Shown: positions 1 through 9,115, counted from the stretch's first letter. The stretch is DNA of 64,000 nucleotides from VAZQ01 sp036557665 (GCA_036557665.1 DATBHG010000057.1:1-64000), one strand, 5' to 3'. The notes: generated by a model from the letters alone, not told the origin. Program-made: numbers and translations.

Positions 1-26
1 ACTTATGCCAAAAGTGACCAAGCCAA

Positions 27-59
27 AACAGGGACGGAACAGGGACCGAACAGGGACGG
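27..59. repeat. 11-bp tandem repeat, 3 copies
   Basis: Three successive copies of AACAGGGACGG, the middle one with one change, are followed by a partial fourth. This is one of five short tandem arrays of similar period in the window. Confidence 0.7.
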
Positions 60-286
60 AAACAGGAAATCGCGTTTCGAGATCAGGCGTGGACCTCCCT
101 GGCTGAGATCCGACAAACAGGAACCCGCTGCATTGCTGCCCCGGACGTTGGCATGCGGGATTTTCGCATCGCGAGGCGAGCCATGCCCTCGGGCCGGCTC
201 GTCGTTATGGTTCGCGCAGCTGTCTCGCGCGCCGAGAAGATACCTGTTCCGCAGAGCCGCAAGCTGCTGCTTGCAACCTCAAACGT

Positions 287-317
287 AAAGCCCGCCGCGG
301 TCATCCGGACGGGCTTT
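287..317. terminator. GC-rich hairpin, possible terminator
   Basis: AAAGCCCG at 287-294 pairs with CGGGCTTT at 310-317 across a 15-base loop. The A-run before and T-run after the stem resemble a bidirectional rho-independent terminator. No gene ending here is recognised, so the role is inferred from shape alone. Confidence 0.4.
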
Positions 318-485
318 CGGCACACTCCTGAAAGATACCTTTTTATACATCAGCTCTGTTTCATTGTCCACAAGCTGCAAGTTGCAAAGGCCGCAAAGCG
401 CGGCGGGGCGGCAGCGTCGTTCGGGCGCCGATCGATTGACAAACCGGAGATTATCGCCGCTAAGTGGCCGCCGTATCGACGGTCT

Positions 486-648
486 CTCGCACGAGAGCGA
501 ACAGGGAATGCGGTGCGGAACCCCGGTTCCAATTCCGCAGCTGCCCCCGCAACTGTAGGCGGCGAGCCTGTGCCACAAGGCCACTGGGGACGCACAATCC
601 CGGGAAGGCGGTGACAGGCATCGAGCCGCGAGCCAGGAGACCTGCCGT
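486..648 (+). promoter_or_regulatory. adenosylcobalamin riboswitch
   Basis: The B12 aptamer signatures occur in the right order: GGTGCGGAACCCC near 511, the highly conserved GCTGCCCCCGCAACTGT at 540-556, CCACTGG at 581, GGGAAGG at 602, and AGCCAGGAGACCTGCC at 631-646. The element lies about 90 bases upstream of the first gene of the cob cluster. In this RNA family, bound adenosylcobalamin lowers expression of downstream biosynthesis or cobalt-handling genes. That it controls the whole plus-strand cob run is inferred from the tight gene packing. Confidence 0.96.
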
Positions 649-739
649 TGATTCGGTCGCCGTCCGGGCGGGGTGCCTCGGAACCGGTCGATTCGCCATC
701 CCGCACCCGGCCTACGACTGCGACCAGCGGAGCGGCAGG

Positions 740-1180
740 GTGACCGATCAGACAACCGCAATTGCAACTGATGCGGCGCGCGACGACGCAACCATCTTTG
801 TCTGCATCACCTGCTGCGCAAGCACCGAGTCGCTCGTCGAGCCGCCTACCGGCGTGAGGCTAGCGGCAGCCGCCCTGGAAGCTGCGCACGGCACGGGTAT
901 CGCGGTGCAGCCGGTACGCTGCCTGGCGAACTGCACGCGGGGGCCGAGCGCGGCGATCCGCTGCAGCCACTCGTGGACATACGTGTTCGGCAGCCTCGAT
1001 GTCGGCTGCGCCGGAGCACTCGTCGAAGGCGCGCGCCTGCTCGCGCGAGCCAAGGATGGCCTGCTGCCCTGGCGCGGGCGACCCGAACCGCTCAAACGCG
1101 GCCTGATCGCCCGCGTTCCGCCGCTCGATTTCCAGGAGCTGGAGGTCCCTCTGCTGCTTGCCAGGGAGACAGTTGAATGA
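740..1180 (+). CDS. DUF1636 family putative metal-binding protein
   Basis: This 146-residue protein starts at GTG 740; the frame is open further upstream but runs through the riboswitch. It carries an N-terminal CITCC cluster, a central CLANCTRG motif and the C-terminal RP...GLIARVPP segment typical of DUF1636. The conserved cysteines suggest a bound metal or iron-sulfur centre, but the biochemical function is unknown. It is the first gene behind the B12 riboswitch and its stop overlaps the cobW start by 4 bases. A role in cobalt handling is inferred from that position. Confidence 0.85.
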   Translation: MTDQTTAIATDAARDDATIFVCITCCASTESLVEPPTGVRLAAAALEAAHGTGIAVQPVRCLANCTRGPSAAIRCSHSWTYVFGSLDVGCAGALVEGARLLARAKDGLLPWRGRPEPLKRGLIARVPPLDFQELEVPLLLARETVE

Positions 1181-2214
1181 GCAATTCGCTTGCCCGCGTG
1201 CCCTGCACCATAGTTACCGGCTTTCTCGGCGCGGGGAAGACGACGCTGATCCGTCACGTGCTTGCGCATGCGCAGGGTCGACGTCTGGCGGTGATCGTCA
1301 ACGAGTTCGGCGACATTGGCATCGACGGCGAGATCCTGAAGGGCTGCGGCAACGCCGCCTGCCCGGAGGAAAATATCGTCGAGCTCGCCAATGGCTGCCT
1401 GTGCTGCACCGTCGCCGACGAGTTCGTACCCGCGCTCGACACCATCCTGTCGCGCCAGCCCGCCATCGAGCACATCGTGATCGAAACGTCCGGGCTGGCG
1501 CTGCCCAAACCCCTGGTCCAGGCCTTCCACTGGCCCGCCATCAAAAGCCGCGTCACCGTTGACGGGGTCGTGGCGGTGGTGGACGGCGCAGCGCTCGCGA
1601 ACGGGCGCGTCGCCGCCGATCTCGAAGCCCTGGCGAAGCAGCGCGCCGCCGATCTTTCGCTCGATCACGACGATCCGGTCGAGGAAGTGTTCGAGGATCA
1701 GGTCGCGTGCGCCGACCTCGTGGTGCTCAACAAGCGGGATCTGCTCGATGCTGCCGGAATGGATCGCGCGATCACGAAAGTGGCAGGCGCGCTTCCGCGC
1801 GCGGTCAAGATCGTCCCTGTCTCCGATGGCAAGGTCGATCCGGCAGCCCTCCTCGGGCTTGGGCTCAATACCGAGGAGGACATCGAAAACCGCCGCACCC
1901 GCCATGACGGCGAGCTCGAGCACGACCACGATGATTTCGAGAGCTTCGTCGTGCGGCTGCCCGAAATCTCGAGCCCCAGCGACTTGGCTGCGCGGATCTC
2001 GGCGCTCTCCGGGACGCATGACATCTTTCGCGTGAAGGGGTTTGTTGCGGTTGCCGGCAAGCCGATGCGTCTGCTCGTGCAGGCGGTCGGCTCTCGGGTG
2101 ACGCATCACTACGATCGGCCCTGGCTCGCTTCCGAGACGCGCGAAGGACGGCTCGTCGTGATCGGACTGAAGGGATTGGATCGCCTCGCCGTGACGCAAT
2201 CACTGGGCGCTTGA
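1177..2214 (+). CDS. cobW: CobW, cobalt-handling GTPase of the cobalamin pathway
   Basis: This 345-residue G3E-family P-loop GTPase has the Walker A motif GFLGAGKTTL at 15-24, the metal-binding GCLCC motif at 73-77, SGLALP at 105-110 and the guanine-specificity motif NKRD at 185-188. A short His/Asp-rich run at about 243-253 precedes the C-terminal CobW domain. CobW proteins are thought to act as GTP-dependent metallochaperones delivering cobalt to the chelatase. It overlaps the preceding DUF1636 gene by 4 bases and stops 3 bases before cobN, so translation of the three is probably coupled. Confidence 0.96.
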   Translation: MSNSLARVPCTIVTGFLGAGKTTLIRHVLAHAQGRRLAVIVNEFGDIGIDGEILKGCGNAACPEENIVELANGCLCCTVADEFVPALDTILSRQPAIEHIVIETSGLALPKPLVQAFHWPAIKSRVTVDGVVAVVDGAALANGRVAADLEALAKQRAADLSLDHDDPVEEVFEDQVACADLVVLNKRDLLDAAGMDRAITKVAGALPRAVKIVPVSDGKVDPAALLGLGLNTEEDIENRRTRHDGELEHDHDDFESFVVRLPEISSPSDLAARISALSGTHDIFRVKGFVAVAGKPMRLLVQAVGSRVTHHYDRPWLASETREGRLVVIGLKGLDRLAVTQSLGA

Positions 2215-2217
2215 GCA

Positions 2218-5200
2218 ATGCATCTGCTTGCGACCAGCTCCACGGCTCTCGACGAGATCGTCGAGCCGGTCGATCTGCGCGAGCCGCCGGGCGACGTGCT
2301 GGTGCTCTCCTTCGCGGACAGCGATCTCGCCGGCTTGGCCGCGGCCTGGGCGCTGGAACGCGATGCACTGCCCAGCGTGCGGCTCGCGCATTTGCGCGAT
2401 CTGCGCCATCCCATGTCGGTCGATCTGTGGCTCGAGCGCGTCGCAAGCCATGCCAAGGTAATCCTGGTGCGCCTGCTCGGGGGGCTCGAATGGTGGCGCT
2501 ACGGCGTCGAGTCCTTGTCTGCGCTGGCGCGGGCGCGCGGCATCGCACTGGCGCTGCTGCCCGGGGAGGACCGCGACGATCCGCGGCTCGCAGAAGCATC
2601 GACCGTCTCCCAGCGCGAGCTCGACACGTTGCTCGGCTTCTTTCGCGAGGGCGGCCGGGACAACCTGCGCGCACTGTTGCGGCGCCTCGCCCGTCATGCC
2701 GGCGCGAACCTAGAGGCTCCCGGGCCGGTCGCGGTCCCGCGCATGGCCGCCTACCTGCCCGGCAAAGGCGCAGTCGACCTCGAGCATCTGGCTGCGAGCC
2801 TTGCGCCCGGGCGGCCGGTCATCCCCGTCATCTTCTATCGCGCGCTGCTGCTGGCTGCCGACATGTCGGCCATCGACACCCTGTGCGAGGCGCTCGCGTC
2901 CAAAGGATTGGCACCCGCGCCGCTCTTCATCACCAATTTCAAGGAGCTCACGGCTGCGGAATTCGTGCGCGGCGCCCTGACGCGCCTCTCGCCCGCCGTG
3001 GTCCTGACCACCACCGCCTTCGCGCTCGGCGCCGATCCGGGCGAGCCGACCGCGCTGGACGGCCCTGATGTGCCGGTGCTGCAAGTCGTCCTGGCAAACA
3101 CCAAGCGCGCAGCCTGGCGGGACAGCCCGCGCGGTCTGGGTGCGGCCGATCTCGCCATGCACATCGTCTTGCCCGAGCTCGATGGTCGCGTGCTCGCCGG
3201 CGCCATCGCATTCAAAGAGCCATTGCCGCCCCAGGGCGAGCTGGCGTTCACCGCCCTGGTCAATCGGCCGGAGCCGGACCGTATCGCCTTGCTCGCCGAG
3301 CGCGTCGCTGCGCTCACGCAACTGCAACAAGCACCGCGCTCGCGACGTCGCCTCGCCGTCCTCATGCCGCATTATGCCGGAGCGCCGGGGCGCGACGGCT
3401 ATGCCGTAGGGCTCGACGTCCCCGCAAGCGTGCTCGCGCTCCTCTCCGACCTGGCGGTTGCCGGCTATTCCGTTGGAGAGGTGCCGGGGACGTCGCGCGC
3501 GTTGCTCGATGCGCTAACGGCAGGGTCGAGGGAAGCCGTGCTCCCGCTCGACGCCTATTCCGCGCTGTTTGCCGAGTTGCCGGCGGAGGCAGTTGCGCGC
3601 GTCCACGCGGCATGGGGCGATCCCGCGAGCGATCCAGATCTGCGGGACGGCGTGTTTCGGTTCCGCGCACGTGCGTTCGGCAATGTTCTGGTGGCGCTCC
3701 CTCCCGACCGGGGCCGGCCGAGCACGCGCCGCGCCGACTATCACGACGCAACGCTGCCTCCACGCCACGCCCTGCTTGCGTTCGGCTTGTGGCTGCGACG
3801 GCACGCCAACATCCAGGCGCTGGTGCACGTGGGCGCGCATGGCACCCTGGAATGGCTGCCGGGCAAGGCGGTGGCACTCACGTCATCCTGTTTTCCAGAA
3901 ATTCTCACCGGCGCAGTGCCCGTGTTCTATCCCTTCATCGTCAGCAATCCGGGCGAGGCGGCGCAGGCCAAGCGCCGGATCGCGGGAGTGACGATCGGGC
4001 ATCTACCCCCGCCCCTCGTCTCGACCACGCTGTCCGCCGATGCGCGCGAGCTCGAGCGGCTCGTCGACGAATACGCCCAGGCCGACGGGCTCGACGGCAA
4101 GCGGCGCGACCGGCTTGCGCGGCTCATCATGGAGACGGCGCAGCGCACCGGCATTGCCCGCGATGCCGGCGCCGATAGGGTGACCGACAGCAGCGATGCG
4201 CTGCGCCGCATCGATGCCTGGCTCTGCGATCTCAAGGACCTCGCCATCAAGGACGGCCTGCATGTGTTCGGGCGGGCACCTCAGTCCGGCGACGCACCGG
4301 CGCAATGGGAGACCAGCGGCGCCGCCGAGCGCAATGCGCTGCTCGCTGCCCTTGACGGGCGGCGAGTGGCACCAGGTCCGGCCGGAGCGCCGTCCCGCGG
4401 GCGCCGCGACGTGCTCCCTACCGGCCGCAACCTGTTCACAGCCGATCCTCGCATGTTGCCGACGCCGACCGCCATGGACCTCGGCCGGCTTGCCGCCGAC
4501 GAGGTGATCCGCCTCTATCTTCAGACCCACGGCGAGATGCCGCGCGCCCTTGTCATCGACCTCTGGGGCAGCGCGACCTTGCGCACGGCGGGCGAGGAGA
4601 TTGCGCAAGGGCTGAGCCTGATGGGGTGCCGCCCCACCTGGGATCATGCCACCGGCCGCGTTGTCGGTATCGAGGTGCTGCCGATTGCCGTCCTCGGGCG
4701 GCCGCGTGTCGACGTGACCTGGCGCATCTCCGGTCTGTTCCGCGATCTCTTTCCCGCTCAGATCGCCTTGCTGGACGCGGCGGTACGTACGGTCGCCGCA
4801 CGCGAGGAATCCGACGAGGAGAATCCGCTTGCAGCAGCGCACCGATCCTGCGCCGGCGACCGGGCGGTGCCGTTCGCACGGATATTCGGCAGCGCACCTG
4901 GAGCCTATGGCGCAGGCATCGAGGATATGCTGGGAGGCGACGGCGATCGCGACGCGCTCGGCACCGCCTATCTCGCCGCCGCCTCGCATGCATATGGCGG
5001 CGCCGACGGGAGCGGCAGAACGGCATCCGGCGAGTTTGCGGCACAGGTCGAGCGCGCCGATGGGCTGGTGCATCCGGCGGATGATCCCGGTCGCGACCTG
5101 CTCGAAGGCGCCGAGGACGCCGCGTTCGTCGGCGGCTTCGCCGCGGCCGCAGCGGCGCTGGGCAAAGCTCCTGACCTGATCATGCTGGATGTGAGCGATC

Positions 5201-5574
5201 CGCAGCGCCCGCGCGCCCGCGCGCTGAGCACCGCACTCGCGCGCATCGTGCACGGCCGCGCCATCAACCCCGGCTTCATCGCCGGCATGATGCGTCACGG
5301 TCCGCGCGGAGGCGCGGAGCTCGCCGAGACCGTCGACCGGCTCCTCGACTTCGCGGAAACGACGAACGCCGTATCCAGCACCCTCGTCGATCTGGTCTAT
5401 GCAGCCTATTTTGCCGACCCGCAGGTGCGCGACTTTCTGCAACGGGAGAATCCCGCCGCCGCTCGCGCCATGGCGGAGCGCTTCGCGGCCGCGCTGCGCA
5501 AAGGCCTGTGGCATCCGCGACGTAACGATGTCGGCTCAGAGCTCGACGCGTTTCTCGTTCAGGTCCCGTCATGA
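2218..5574 (+). CDS. cobN: CobN, large subunit of aerobic cobaltochelatase
   Basis: CobN is the large subunit of the ATP-dependent CobNST chelatase that inserts cobalt into hydrogenobyrinic acid a,c-diamide. The 1118-residue product is a CobN/BchH-family protein throughout, with conserved segments such as HVGAHGTLEWLPGK near residue 540 and TGRNLF near 736. It is shorter than the well-studied Pseudomonas denitrificans protein (about 1275 residues). The missing length appears spread over the protein and no break in frame is seen. It starts 3 bases after cobW and overlaps cobG by 4 bases. CobS and CobT are not encoded here and must lie elsewhere. Confidence 0.96.
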   Translation: MHLLATSSTALDEIVEPVDLREPPGDVLVLSFADSDLAGLAAAWALERDALPSVRLAHLRDLRHPMSVDLWLERVASHAKVILVRLLGGLEWWRYGVESLSALARARGIALALLPGEDRDDPRLAEASTVSQRELDTLLGFFREGGRDNLRALLRRLARHAGANLEAPGPVAVPRMAAYLPGKGAVDLEHLAASLAPGRPVIPVIFYRALLLAADMSAIDTLCEALASKGLAPAPLFITNFKELTAAEFVRGALTRLSPAVVLTTTAFALGADPGEPTALDGPDVPVLQVVLANTKRAAWRDSPRGLGAADLAMHIVLPELDGRVLAGAIAFKEPLPPQGELAFTALVNRPEPDRIALLAERVAALTQLQQAPRSRRRLAVLMPHYAGAPGRDGYAVGLDVPASVLALLSDLAVAGYSVGEVPGTSRALLDALTAGSREAVLPLDAYSALFAELPAEAVARVHAAWGDPASDPDLRDGVFRFRARAFGNVLVALPPDRGRPSTRRADYHDATLPPRHALLAFGLWLRRHANIQALVHVGAHGTLEWLPGKAVALTSSCFPEILTGAVPVFYPFIVSNPGEAAQAKRRIAGVTIGHLPPPLVSTTLSADARELERLVDEYAQADGLDGKRRDRLARLIMETAQRTGIARDAGADRVTDSSDALRRIDAWLCDLKDLAIKDGLHVFGRAPQSGDAPAQWETSGAAERNALLAALDGRRVAPGPAGAPSRGRRDVLPTGRNLFTADPRMLPTPTAMDLGRLAADEVIRLYLQTHGEMPRALVIDLWGSATLRTAGEEIAQGLSLMGCRPTWDHATGRVVGIEVLPIAVLGRPRVDVTWRISGLFRDLFPAQIALLDAAVRTVAAREESDEENPLAAAHRSCAGDRAVPFARIFGSAPGAYGAGIEDMLGGDGDRDALGTAYLAAASHAYGGADGSGRTASGEFAAQVERADGLVHPADDPGRDLLEGAEDAAFVGGFAAAAAALGKAPDLIMLDVSDPQRPRARALSTALARIVHGRAINPGFIAGMMRHGPRGGAELAETVDRLLDFAETTNAVSSTLVDLVYAAYFADPQVRDFLQRENPAAARAMAERFAAALRKGLWHPRRNDVGSELDAFLVQVPS

Positions 5575-6998
5575 ACCCGTTCGAGCCCCGTGGCGCGTGC
5601 CCGGGCCTGTCCACACCGATGCCGACCGGGGACGGGCTGCTGGTGCGGTTCATGCCGCTCGACGGCCTGACGCTTGCGGAGCTCCGCGCAATCTGTGCCG
5701 CGGCGCAGCGCCACGGCAACGGTACGATCGAGATTACCGCGCGTGGCAGTTTGCAATTTCGCGGACTATCGGCGCGCTCGGCCCCCGGTTTCGCGCGCGC
5801 CGTAGCCGAGCTTGGCATTGCCGCTTCCGACGGAACGAGCATCGCCACGAATCCTCTGCCCGACGATCCGGAAAGCATCGTCGATCCGCGGCCGATCGCA
5901 GCTGCGATACGCCAAACTGTGGGGGATGCCTCGCTTGCGCATTCGGCAAAAGTCTCGGTCATCATCGACGGAGGTGGCCGCCTCCATCTCGATGCTCTGC
6001 CCGCGGATATCCGCCTGCGGGCAATCGGATCCAAGGAGAGGCCGCTCCTGGCGATCGCCATGGGCCGGGATGGCGGCCCCACGACCGCGCTCGGGGCAAT
6101 CTACCCGGCTGCGGCAGACAAGGTGGTCATCTCCCTCCTCCACGCGATTGCAGCGCAAGGTCCACATGCGCGCGCTGCCGATGTCATCCGCGCGATTGGT
6201 GTCCAGCGCCTGCGGTCGTTGATCGCAGATCATCTGCAACCGGCACTGGCAGTGCCAGAGCGCGCCGCCGCGGAGGTGATCGGCAGCCATTGCCTGCGGG
6301 ACGGCTCCATGGCGCTCGGCATTGCCCCGGCGTTTGGACACGTTCGCAGCGACACGCTCGCCGCGCTTGCGGAAGCCGTCGGGATGCACGGCGTGCGCAT
6401 TGCCCGGCTCGCGCCCCCACGCGCCCTGTTACTGCTCGGTGCGGCTTCGGAGAACACGGTTGCGCTCATGAATGCGGCTGTGCGGCTCGGATTCATCGTG
6501 GATGTCGATGACCCACGGCGGCGCATTGTCGCCTGTCCAGGTAAGCCGGCCTGCGCTTCAGGACTGATCGCAGCCCGCGCCCTCGCGGCTGAGCTGGCGC
6601 AAGCGTTGCGGGCAATACCTCCCCCTGCAAGGGGGAGGTCGGCTCCGCCCGACTTTGTCGGGGGGAGCCGGGTCGGGGTCACGTTGCAGCGACCATCGGC
6701 ACAGCCGTGTTCCGAGGGCCAGGCCCCCACCCGACAGCATTTGCTCGAAGCAAATGCTGTCGACCTCCCTCTTGCAGGGGGAGGTACACCCGCGCCACTG
6801 ATTCACATCTCCGGCTGCGCCAAGGGTTGCGCGCACCCGCGAGCAGCTGCGCTGACCGTGGTCGGCACCGAGCAGGGCTGCGGCATCGTTCATCACGGCT
6901 CGGCCCGCGCGGTGCCGGGCTATCATGTCGGTCCCGACCATCTCGTCGCCGAGATCGAGCGCATCGTCGCCCAAAGCAAGGAAGCGGCGGATGCGTGA
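5571..6998 (+). CDS. cobG: CobG, precorrin-3B synthase, with an in-frame palindromic insertion
   Basis: CobG is the oxygen-using monooxygenase of the aerobic pathway that turns precorrin-3A into precorrin-3B, with [4Fe-4S] and siroheme-like nitrite/sulfite reductase architecture. The 475-residue product has repeated ferredoxin-like halves and two cysteine pairs, CPGKPAC at 322-328 and GCAKGC ending at Cys420, which should hold the cluster. Residues about 349-405, between the two pairs, are encoded by a 171-base palindromic repeat and are low-complexity and Pro/Gly-rich, unlike the rest of the protein. The frame is kept on both sides. It overlaps cobN and cobH. Whether the inserted loop is tolerated is not known. 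Confidence 0.93.
   Translation: MNPFEPRGACPGLSTPMPTGDGLLVRFMPLDGLTLAELRAICAAAQRHGNGTIEITARGSLQFRGLSARSAPGFARAVAELGIAASDGTSIATNPLPDDPESIVDPRPIAAAIRQTVGDASLAHSAKVSVIIDGGGRLHLDALPADIRLRAIGSKERPLLAIAMGRDGGPTTALGAIYPAAADKVVISLLHAIAAQGPHARAADVIRAIGVQRLRSLIADHLQPALAVPERAAAEVIGSHCLRDGSMALGIAPAFGHVRSDTLAALAEAVGMHGVRIARLAPPRALLLLGAASENTVALMNAAVRLGFIVDVDDPRRRIVACPGKPACASGLIAARALAAELAQALRAIPPPARGRSAPPDFVGGSRVGVTLQRPSAQPCSEGQAPTRQHLLEANAVDLPLAGGGTPAPLIHISGCAKGCAHPRAAALTVVGTEQGCGIVHHGSARAVPGYHVGPDHLVAEIERIVAQSKEAADA
6616..6786. repeat. palindromic (MITE/REP-like) element inside cobG
   Basis: The 26-base ends at 6616-6641 and 6761-6786 are inverted copies of each other with one mismatch. Each end is itself a hairpin (ACCTCCCCC ... 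GGGGGAGGT). Between them lies a second long hairpin with 14-base arms at 6732-6745 and 6749-6762. The element is 171 bases, exactly 57 codons, and has no stop in the cobG frame. No transposase is present. A related single hairpin occurs at 59386-59408. Confidence 0.9.
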
Positions 6999-7626
6999 GC
7001 CGCAGGCCTATCTGCGTGACGGAGACGCCATCTACGAGCGCTCCTTCGCCATCATCCGAGCTGAAGCCGACCTCTCGCGCCTGTCCAGCGAGGAAGCGGA
7101 GGTCGCGGTTCGCATGATCCACGCCTGCGGGATGGTGGAAATCGCGGACCGCATCGTGTTTGGCGGACCTCTGGTCCGCTGCGCCCGCAACGCTCTCGCT
7201 CGCGGTGCGCCGATCCTGTGCGACTCCGAAATGGTGGCGCACGGCATCTCACGGGTGCGATTGCCCGGCGACAACGCGGTGATATGCCGGCTGCGCGATG
7301 CCGCCGTGCCTGCGCTGGCGGACAAGCTCGGCACCACACGCTCCGCCGCAGCTGTGGAATTGTGGGCTGAAAAGCTCGAGGGCGCCCTGGTTGCGATCGG
7401 CAATGCGCCCACCGCACTGTTTCATCTGTTGCAAATGCTCGATCGCGGCGCGCCGCGGCCCGCGGCGGTCGTGGGCATTCCGGTGGGCTTTGTCGGTGCG
7501 GCGGAATCAAAAGAGGCTCTCGCTGCCAACCCGCTCGCTCTTCCTTACCTCACCGTGCACGGCCGCATCGGCGGCAGCGCGATCACGGCCGCGGCAGTCA
7601 ACGCACTCGCAAGGCCGGGACTGTGA
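6991..7626 (+). CDS. cobH: CobH, precorrin-8X methylmutase
   Basis: CobH moves the C11 methyl group to C12, turning precorrin-8X into hydrogenobyrinic acid. The start chosen is ATG 6991, which overlaps the cobG stop by 8 bases and gives a 211-residue protein, the usual family size; an upstream in-frame start would only add cobG-overlapping sequence. The conserved AYLRDGDAIYERSF N-terminus, the RMIHACGMVE segment with the catalytic-type His, and the VGIPVGFVGAAESKE motif identify it. Its 3' end overlaps cobI by 4 bases. Confidence 0.95.
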   Translation: MREPQAYLRDGDAIYERSFAIIRAEADLSRLSSEEAEVAVRMIHACGMVEIADRIVFGGPLVRCARNALARGAPILCDSEMVAHGISRVRLPGDNAVICRLRDAAVPALADKLGTTRSAAAVELWAEKLEGALVAIGNAPTALFHLLQMLDRGAPRPAAVVGIPVGFVGAAESKEALAANPLALPYLTVHGRIGGSAITAAAVNALARPGL

Positions 7627-8354
7627 GCAAGGGCGGGAGACTTTTCGGCGTGGGCGCGGGTCCGGGCGATCCCGAGTTGCTCACCCTCAAAGCCATCCGC
7701 GTGTTGGAGCAAGCCGATGTGATGGCGCATTTCGCCAAGGCGGGCAATGCAAGCAACGCCCGCGCCACGGTCGCGGGCCATATCCGGCCCGAGGTGACGG
7801 AGCTGACGTTCTGCTATCCCGTCACCACGGAAATTCCGCGCAACACCCCTGCGTACTGCAAGAGCATCCGGGCGTTCTACGATAGCTGTGCCGGCACGGT
7901 GGCCGCTCATCTCGACGCCGGCCGCAGCGTAGCGGTAGTCTGCGAAGGCGACCCCCTGTTCTATGGGTCCTACATGCACCTGCATGTACGGCTTGCTCCG
8001 CGCTATCCGGCAGAGGTCGTGCCGGGAGTGACGGGCATGTCCGGTTGCTGGTCCGCCGTCGGCACGCCGATCGCTCAGGGAGACGACGTGTTCACCGTGC
8101 TGCCAGGGACGCTCTCCGAGAGCGAGCTCGAGCGCCGGCTCGAGGACGCAAATTGCGCCGTCATCATGAAGCTCGGCCGCAATCTGCCGAAGGTGCGACG
8201 GGCTCTGCAACGCGCAGGCCGGCTCGATCGTGCCATCTATGTCGAGCGCGGCACGACCGCGAACGCGGCCTCGATGCGGCTTGCGGACAAGGGCGACGAT
8301 GCGGCGCCGTATCTCTCGATGATCCTGCTTCCGGGGTGGGAAGACCGGCCGTGA
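7623..8354 (+). CDS. cobI: CobI, precorrin-2 C20-methyltransferase
   Basis: This 243-residue SAM-dependent methyltransferase adds the C20 methyl group to precorrin-2. It starts with GTG inside the cobH stop region. The family signature GVGAGPGDPELLTLKA is at the N-terminus, CEGDPLFYGSYMHL lies at about residues 106-120, and VPGVTGMSGCW at about 134-145 completes the SAM/substrate pocket of the tetrapyrrole methylase fold. It overlaps cobJ by 4 bases. Confidence 0.95.
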   Translation: MSKGGRLFGVGAGPGDPELLTLKAIRVLEQADVMAHFAKAGNASNARATVAGHIRPEVTELTFCYPVTTEIPRNTPAYCKSIRAFYDSCAGTVAAHLDAGRSVAVVCEGDPLFYGSYMHLHVRLAPRYPAEVVPGVTGMSGCWSAVGTPIAQGDDVFTVLPGTLSESELERRLEDANCAVIMKLGRNLPKVRRALQRAGRLDRAIYVERGTTANAASMRLADKGDDAAPYLSMILLPGWEDRP

Positions 8355-9115
8355 GCGGGCATCTTGCCGTTGTAGGTCTGGGACCGGGAGATGCCCACTG
8401 GCTTACGCCGGAAGCGGATGCCGCCACGACGCAGGCCGATGCACTCTATGGATATGGGCCATACCTCGATCGCCTTCCTTGCCGATCCGGCCAGCATCGC
8501 TATTCTTCCGACAATCGCCAAGAAGCCGCGCGCGCCGCGGCCGCACTTCGTCATGCGGCGCAAGGCGCGCGCGTCGCCATCGTCTCGGGCGGCGACCCCG
8601 GTGTGTTTGCCATGGCGGCGGCGGTATGCGCCGAAATAGAAACGGGCCCGGACGCGTGGCGCGAGCTTGACGTCGCCATCATCCCGGGGATCACGGCCAT
8701 GCTCGCGGTGGCCGCGCGCGTCGGCGCACCGCTCGGCCATGACTTCTGCGCGCTCTCGCTCTCCGACAATCTCAAGCCGTGGGACCTGATCGTGCGCCGG
8801 CTTGCGGCGGCTGCAGACGCCGGTTTTGTGATCGCGATCTACAACCCGGTCTCGCGCGCGCGCGATTGGCAGCTGGCTGCCGCATTCGATGAGCTTCGTC
8901 GCCGGATCGAGGCGTCGACGCCGGTCGTCTTCGGACGCGCTGTCGGGCGGGCAGACGAGAAAATCTTCATCAGCACCCTTGCTGCCGCCGACCCGAACGC
9001 GGCCGACATGGCAACTCTCGTCATCGTGGGCTCTGCGCAAACGCGGCTCATCAACCGCCCGGGGCGCTCGCCGCTGGTCTATACGCCGCGCGCGGTCGAG
9101 AGCGCGAGCGCATGA
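8351..9115 (+). CDS. cobJ: CobJ, precorrin-3B C17-methyltransferase
   Basis: CobJ methylates C17 and contracts the ring of precorrin-3B to give precorrin-4. The start GTG 8351 overlaps the cobI stop by 4 bases and gives 254 residues, a normal length; the frame is open upstream but that part overlaps cobI. The N-terminal VVGLGPGDAHWLTPEA motif, the SGGDPGVFAMA loop and IPGITAMLAVAARVGAPLGHDF are characteristic of this family. Its last 37 bases overlap the 3' end of cobK on the opposite strand. Confidence 0.95.
   Translation: MSGHLAVVGLGPGDAHWLTPEADAATTQADALYGYGPYLDRLPCRSGQHRYSSDNRQEAARAAAALRHAAQGARVAIVSGGDPGVFAMAAAVCAEIETGPDAWRELDVAIIPGITAMLAVAARVGAPLGHDFCALSLSDNLKPWDLIVRRLAAAADAGFVIAIYNPVSRARDWQLAAAFDELRRRIEASTPVVFGRAVGRADEKIFISTLAAADPNAADMATLVIVGSAQTRLINRPGRSPLVYTPRAVESASA

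Larger units (their letters stand above)
1..485. other. gene-free stretch at window start
   Basis: No convincing coding region is visible in these 485 bases. The open frames on both strands have no ribosome binding site, recognisable domain or consistent codon pattern. The stretch holds a small tandem array near its left end and one GC-rich hairpin, and it ends where the cobalamin riboswitch begins. The 3' end of an upstream gene could lie just outside the window. Confidence 0.5.

Noticed and set aside
83..614. Overlapping open frames on both strands before the riboswitch
   Set aside because: They conflict with each other, lack start signals, and run into the riboswitch. None resembles a known protein.
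748..2199. Long minus-strand frame opposite the DUF1636 and cobW genes
   Set aside because: It is the antisense shadow of two well-identified genes in GC-rich DNA. Its product is low-complexity and matches nothing.
4003..5514. 503-codon minus-strand frame opposite cobN
   Set aside because: It lies fully inside cobN, has no ribosome binding site and reads as Arg/Gly/Ala-rich shadow sequence.
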